DNA from: Azospirillum rugosum
GTDB taxonomy: Bacteria > Pseudomonadota > Alphaproteobacteria > Azospirillales > Azospirillaceae
Length of the DNA: 64,000 nucleotides
Assembly: GCF_017876155.1 (NCBI RefSeq)
Contig: NZ_JAGINP010000013.1
Span: 158,213 to 222,212 of the forward strand
Direction of reading: 5' to 3'
Shown: piece by piece, positions 61,283 to 64,000 of the stretch
How positions within the stretch are numbered: position 1 is the first letter of the stretch
Layout: the number at the start of each line of letters is the position of its first letter
The notes under the pieces: generated by a model
The model's database searches: none
What the model was told of the DNA's origin: nothing
The model's input: the letters and a program-made list of their open reading frames with translations, nothing else
Position numbers and translations under genes: made by a program

Positions 61283-62323
61283 TCAGCGCTGCGCCAGGGT
61301 CAGCTTGCCCTGGAAGCCGGAGGCCGGGGCCTCCCCGCCCAGCGCGCGGGCAATGGTGGTGACGTTCAGGTCGATCATGCCGAGGTAGGTGCCCTCATAC
61401 GTGCCGGGCGCCCCCATGGCGTCGGAGAAGAGGGCGCCGCCCAGCGCGACCGCGTGGCCGCGCGCCGCCGCCCCTTCGACCAGGGCATGAACGTTGCGGT
61501 CGGACACGCTGGTTTCCGGGAAGACGGCGGGAATGCCGCGGTCCGCCAGCAGGGCCACCAGCTCCTCGATGGCCTTCAGGCCGGCCTCCGATTCGGTGCT
61601 GATGCCCTGGATGCCGCGCACCTCGATCCCGTAGGCGCGGCCCAGATAGTTGAAGGCGTCGTGCGCGGTGACCAGGACGCGGGCGTTGGCCGGGATGGAG
61701 GCCAGCACGCGCCGGGCGTAGGCGTCGAGGTCAACCAACTTGGCCGCGTAGGCGTCGGCGTTGCGGGCGTAGAGATCCGCCCCCGCCGGGTCGAGTTTCG
61801 TCACCGCGTCGCGCACCGCGGGCAGCGCCTGCGCCCACAGCCCGGCGTCCATCCACACATGGGGGTCGTGCGCGCCTTCGAACCCCGGCGGGCTGAGCAG
61901 CCGGTCCTGCGGCAGCGCGTCGCCCACCGCGACGACCGGCTTGCCCGAATCGCGCATCCGGGCGAAGGCGTCGGTCATCTTGCCTTCCAGCAGAAGCCCG
62001 TTGATGAACACCGCGTCCGCCCGCATCAGCCGCGCGATGTCCGACCGCGTCGGCTTGTAGAGGTGCGGGTCCACCCCTTCGCCCATCAGAGCCGACACGT
62101 CGGCCCGGTCGCCCGCCACGGCGCGCACGAGGTCGGCGACCATGCCGGTGCTGGCGACGATCATCGGGCGGCCGGTGGAGTTCCTATCCGCTGCCCGCGC
62201 CGGCCCCGCCGCCCAAGCCCCCGCCGCCCAAGCCAAGCACAAGCCCATCGCCACGGCGACGAATCCGGCAAATTTCGCGAGTTTCCGTCGTGTGACGGTG
62301 TTTGAACATGTGTTCATATTCAT
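61283..62323 (-). CDS. Metal ABC transporter substrate-binding protein (cluster 9)
   Basis: 346 residues with a signal peptide (~1-45, ending ARAAD). Metal ligands of the TroA/MntA family: DPHLYKP, DPHVWMD, HDAF and an Asp/Glu region near the C-terminus. There is no His-rich loop, so manganese or iron is more likely than zinc, an inference. First gene of the operon; ATG 62323 has only a weak ribosome site. Upstream 182 bp are AT-richer and should hold the promoter. Confidence 0.9.
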   Translation of the reverse strand: MNMNTCSNTVTRRKLAKFAGFVAVAMGLCLAWAAGAWAAGPARAADRNSTGRPMIVASTGMVADLVRAVAGDRADVSALMGEGVDPHLYKPTRSDIARLMRADAVFINGLLLEGKMTDAFARMRDSGKPVVAVGDALPQDRLLSPPGFEGAHDPHVWMDAGLWAQALPAVRDAVTKLDPAGADLYARNADAYAAKLVDLDAYARRVLASIPANARVLVTAHDAFNYLGRAYGIEVRGIQGISTESEAGLKAIEELVALLADRGIPAVFPETSVSDRNVHALVEGAAARGHAVALGGALFSDAMGAPGTYEGTYLGMIDLNVTTIARALGGEAPASGFQGKLTLAQR

Positions 62324-62505
62324 TGGCTTCGCTGGCGCTTTTTAATGGATGTGCGGGCGGATCAAGTAAACCGTACGCGATGCATTTATGTTCCACTGGA
62401 TATATGAAGCGCGTTGCGACGGTTGCAAGGAGGGCGAACGGTTTGCTTTCGCGCTTATTTGCCAAGCCGCTTATCGGCGGGTGGCAGCAGCGCTATGATG
62501 GCGGC

Positions 62506-63231
62506 ATGATCGTGCTGTTCACCGATTTCGGCCTCAACGGCCCCTACATCGGGCAGGTGAAGGCGGTCCTGGCGCGGGAGGCGCCGGGCCTGCCGGTCAT
62601 CGACCTGTTCGCCGACGCCCCGGTCTTCGACCCGCAGCTGTCCGCCTACCTGCTCGCCGCCTACGCGGGGGAATTCCCGGCCGGCAGCGTCTTCGTCTGC
62701 GTGGTGGACCCCGGCGTGGGAACGGAGCGCCGCCCCCTGGTGGTGGAGGCGGACGGGCGCCGGTTCGTCGGCCCCGACAACGGCCTGTTCGAACTGGTGC
62801 GGCGTCGCGCGGAGACCGTACAGGCCTGGACCATCGACTGGCGGCCGGCGCGCCTGTCCGCCAGCTTCCACGGGCGCGACCTGTTCGCCCCGGTGGCGGC
62901 CCAGATTGCGACGGGGAAGGGAGTGCCCGGCTCCCCGGTCGATCCCGCCGCCATCGCGCGGCCCGACTGGCCGGACGAGCTGGCGCGTATCGTCTATGTG
63001 GACGTCTACGGCAACGCCATGACCGGCCTCCGCGCGTCGGCCCTGCCGGAGGACGCGGTCCTGCGGGTGGGCGGCACGGCCGTCCGCCGCGGCCGGACCT
63101 TCGCCGACGTTCCCGCGGGGCAGGCGCTGTGGTACGAGAATTCCAATGGGTTGGCGGAAATCGCTGTCAACCGGGGCCGCGCCGACCGGGATCTCACCCT
63201 TGCGGTGGGGATGCCGGTCGACGTCCTATGA
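62506..63231 (+). CDS. SAM hydroxide adenosyltransferase (SAM hydrolase, DUF62) family protein
   Basis: 241 residues. Motifs: LFTDFGLNGPYIGQVKAVL, VDPGVGTERRPLVVEADGRR, FVGPDNGLFELV, VYVDVYGNAMTGLRA. The family converts S-adenosylmethionine to adenosine and methionine; halogenases of the same fold need different active-site residues. ATG 62506 is used; the ribosome site is weak. It overlaps the convergent pseudo-receiver gene by six bases. Confidence 0.9.
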   Translation: MIVLFTDFGLNGPYIGQVKAVLAREAPGLPVIDLFADAPVFDPQLSAYLLAAYAGEFPAGSVFVCVVDPGVGTERRPLVVEADGRRFVGPDNGLFELVRRRAETVQAWTIDWRPARLSASFHGRDLFAPVAAQIATGKGVPGSPVDPAAIARPDWPDELARIVYVDVYGNAMTGLRASALPEDAVLRVGGTAVRRGRTFADVPAGQALWYENSNGLAEIAVNRGRADRDLTLAVGMPVDVL

Positions 63232-63633
63232 CGCCACTTCGGCCCCAATCTGGTCCAGGCAGCGGTCGAGCAGATCCAGGTCCACCGGGCGGGGAAGCAC
63301 GAGGAAGGGACTGTCCCCCACCGCGGGATCCGGCGCATTCGCCGTCAGGATGATGCGGGTGCGCGGGTAGAGCAGGCAGGCCAGCGCCGCGGCGCGGTCG
63401 CCGCCGCGGTCGCCGTCATCCTCTGCCGCAGGGCGGCGGAGCAGGGCGAGGCAGGGCGACTCCGCCCCGATGAGCGACAGCGCCGCGAACCCGTCGGCCG
63501 CTTCCGACACGGTGTAGCCGCGGCCGGCCAGATGGCGGGCCAGGGCGGCGCGCTGGTCCGGGTCGTCGTCGGCCACCACGGCGCGGCGCCCGCCGGGGGC
63601 CGGCGCCCGGATGTCGGCCTCGATGGAGAACAT
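63226..63633 (-). CDS. Degenerate stand-alone receiver protein
   Basis: 135 residues. Receiver fold with acid triad start VVADDDPDQRAALARHLAGR but the phosphoacceptor Asp position reads ALLRRPAAED and the conserved Lys is Arg (VLPRPVD). It probably cannot be phosphorylated in the usual way. ATG 63633 with AAAGGCCGGGG upstream. Convergent with the SAM hydrolase-family gene. Confidence 0.7.
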   Translation of the reverse strand: MFSIEADIRAPAPGGRRAVVADDDPDQRAALARHLAGRGYTVSEAADGFAALSLIGAESPCLALLRRPAAEDDGDRGGDRAAALACLLYPRTRIILTANAPDPAVGDSPFLVLPRPVDLDLLDRCLDQIGAEVAS

Positions 63634-63790
63634 GCCCCGGCCTTTCTGACCGAAGTTGTATGCTTCGGGCGGTTTTACGCTTGGATGCTGGGGCTGTAAA
63701 CGTCCGGGTGCGGCAATCGCATATGGAGACGACGTTCCATGTGCATGAACTCCCGTCATCCCCGCGAAGGCGCATAGGCGCTGACTTATT

Positions 63791-63828
63791 CCCCTCTCCC
63801 CTCTGGGGAGAGGGTTAGGGTGAGGGGG
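63791..63828. repeat. REP-like GC-rich repeat, third locus
   Basis: CCCCTCTCCCCTCTGGGGAG followed by AGGGTTAGGGTGAGGGG: single copy of the unit seen at 10121-10231 and 12701-12844. Confidence 0.7.
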
Positions 63829-63863
63829 GCCGGCAGATGCAGAGCTGTTCGGTTCCCCGTCAA

Positions 63864-63988
<125 letters not shown>

Positions 63989-64000
63989 ACACGGCCGGGG

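Overview
This 64 kb window is very GC-rich and densely coded, with frequent GTG/TTG starts and many 1-4 bp start/stop overlaps. Its gene content points to an alphaproteobacterium of the Rhodospirillales, most likely Azospirillum or a close relative: an intracellular PHB depolymerase with a Cys nucleophile, KorAB, a bacteriophytochrome with an HWE kinase, the murJ-trpS and coaBC-dut-Rrf2-cysK blocks, and clustered GANTC sites. The genus is inferred from gene content; no database search was made. The last ~130 bases are poly-G/poly-C and look like a contig-end artefact.

Layout. 1-5.3 kb: the N-terminal 600 residues of a chemoreceptor, then a peptide-type ABC operon (two permeases and a double ATPase) with no binding protein. 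5.5-12.7 kb: a phospholipase D-VTT fusion coupled to an EEP-family phosphodiesterase, phaZ, comM and a creatininase-family gene. 12.9-16.2 kb: a second peptide ABC operon with binding protein and two permeases but no ATPase. 16.4-22.4 kb: a 548-residue unknown, gpt, tRNA-Arg(ACG), a YgjV-like membrane protein, two helical-bundle stress-type proteins (DUF892, DUF2383) and several small genes. 22.4-25.5 kb: korA-korB with a translationally coupled ferritin-like gene. 25.7-31.9 kb: a sulfite-oxidase-like protein, PaiB-like protein, a large MscS channel, a small iron-permease-family protein and a secreted alpha/beta hydrolase. 32.2-33.2 kb: a secreted NucA/NucB-type DNase followed by a Nin/ComJ-like putative inhibitor. 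33.2-37.4 kb: bacteriophytochrome, then a 600 bp gap and a cluster of tiny genes ending in a MarR regulator. 37.4-44.8 kb: pcp-trpS-murJ operon, a hybrid histidine kinase and an orphan LivK-type binding protein. 44.8-46.3 kb: a plasmid-type replication module (below). 46.4-53 kb: PAP2 phosphatase, moeB-dsrE operon, a beta-rich unknown, cysK and the coaBC-dut-Rrf2 operon. 53.3-58.3 kb: a sigma-54 response regulator, cspA and a hybrid kinase with HPt. 58.3-62.3 kb: a Mn/Zn/Fe ABC operon. 62.5-63.6 kb: a SAM hydrolase-family gene and a degenerate receiver protein.

The most notable region is 44.84-46.27 kb. A RepA-family initiator gene is bracketed on both sides by about 13 copies of a 15-bp repeat (consensus GTCGGCGATTGCCAA, both orientations). 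The right-hand side also holds nine GANTC (CcrM-type) sites within 242 bp and an AT-rich direct repeat. This has the architecture of an iteron-controlled, methylation-regulated replication origin, set among housekeeping genes (trpS, murJ, dut, coaBC). The replicon is therefore either a chromid or a chromosome carrying a plasmid-type origin.

Other points of interest: the NucA/Nin-like pair in AT-richer surroundings; a metal ABC permease fused to a degenerate DtxR/MntR-like domain; a long hairpin that sequesters the ribosome site of the iron-permease-family gene; two complementary half ABC transporters; and several dispersed GC-rich inverted repeats.
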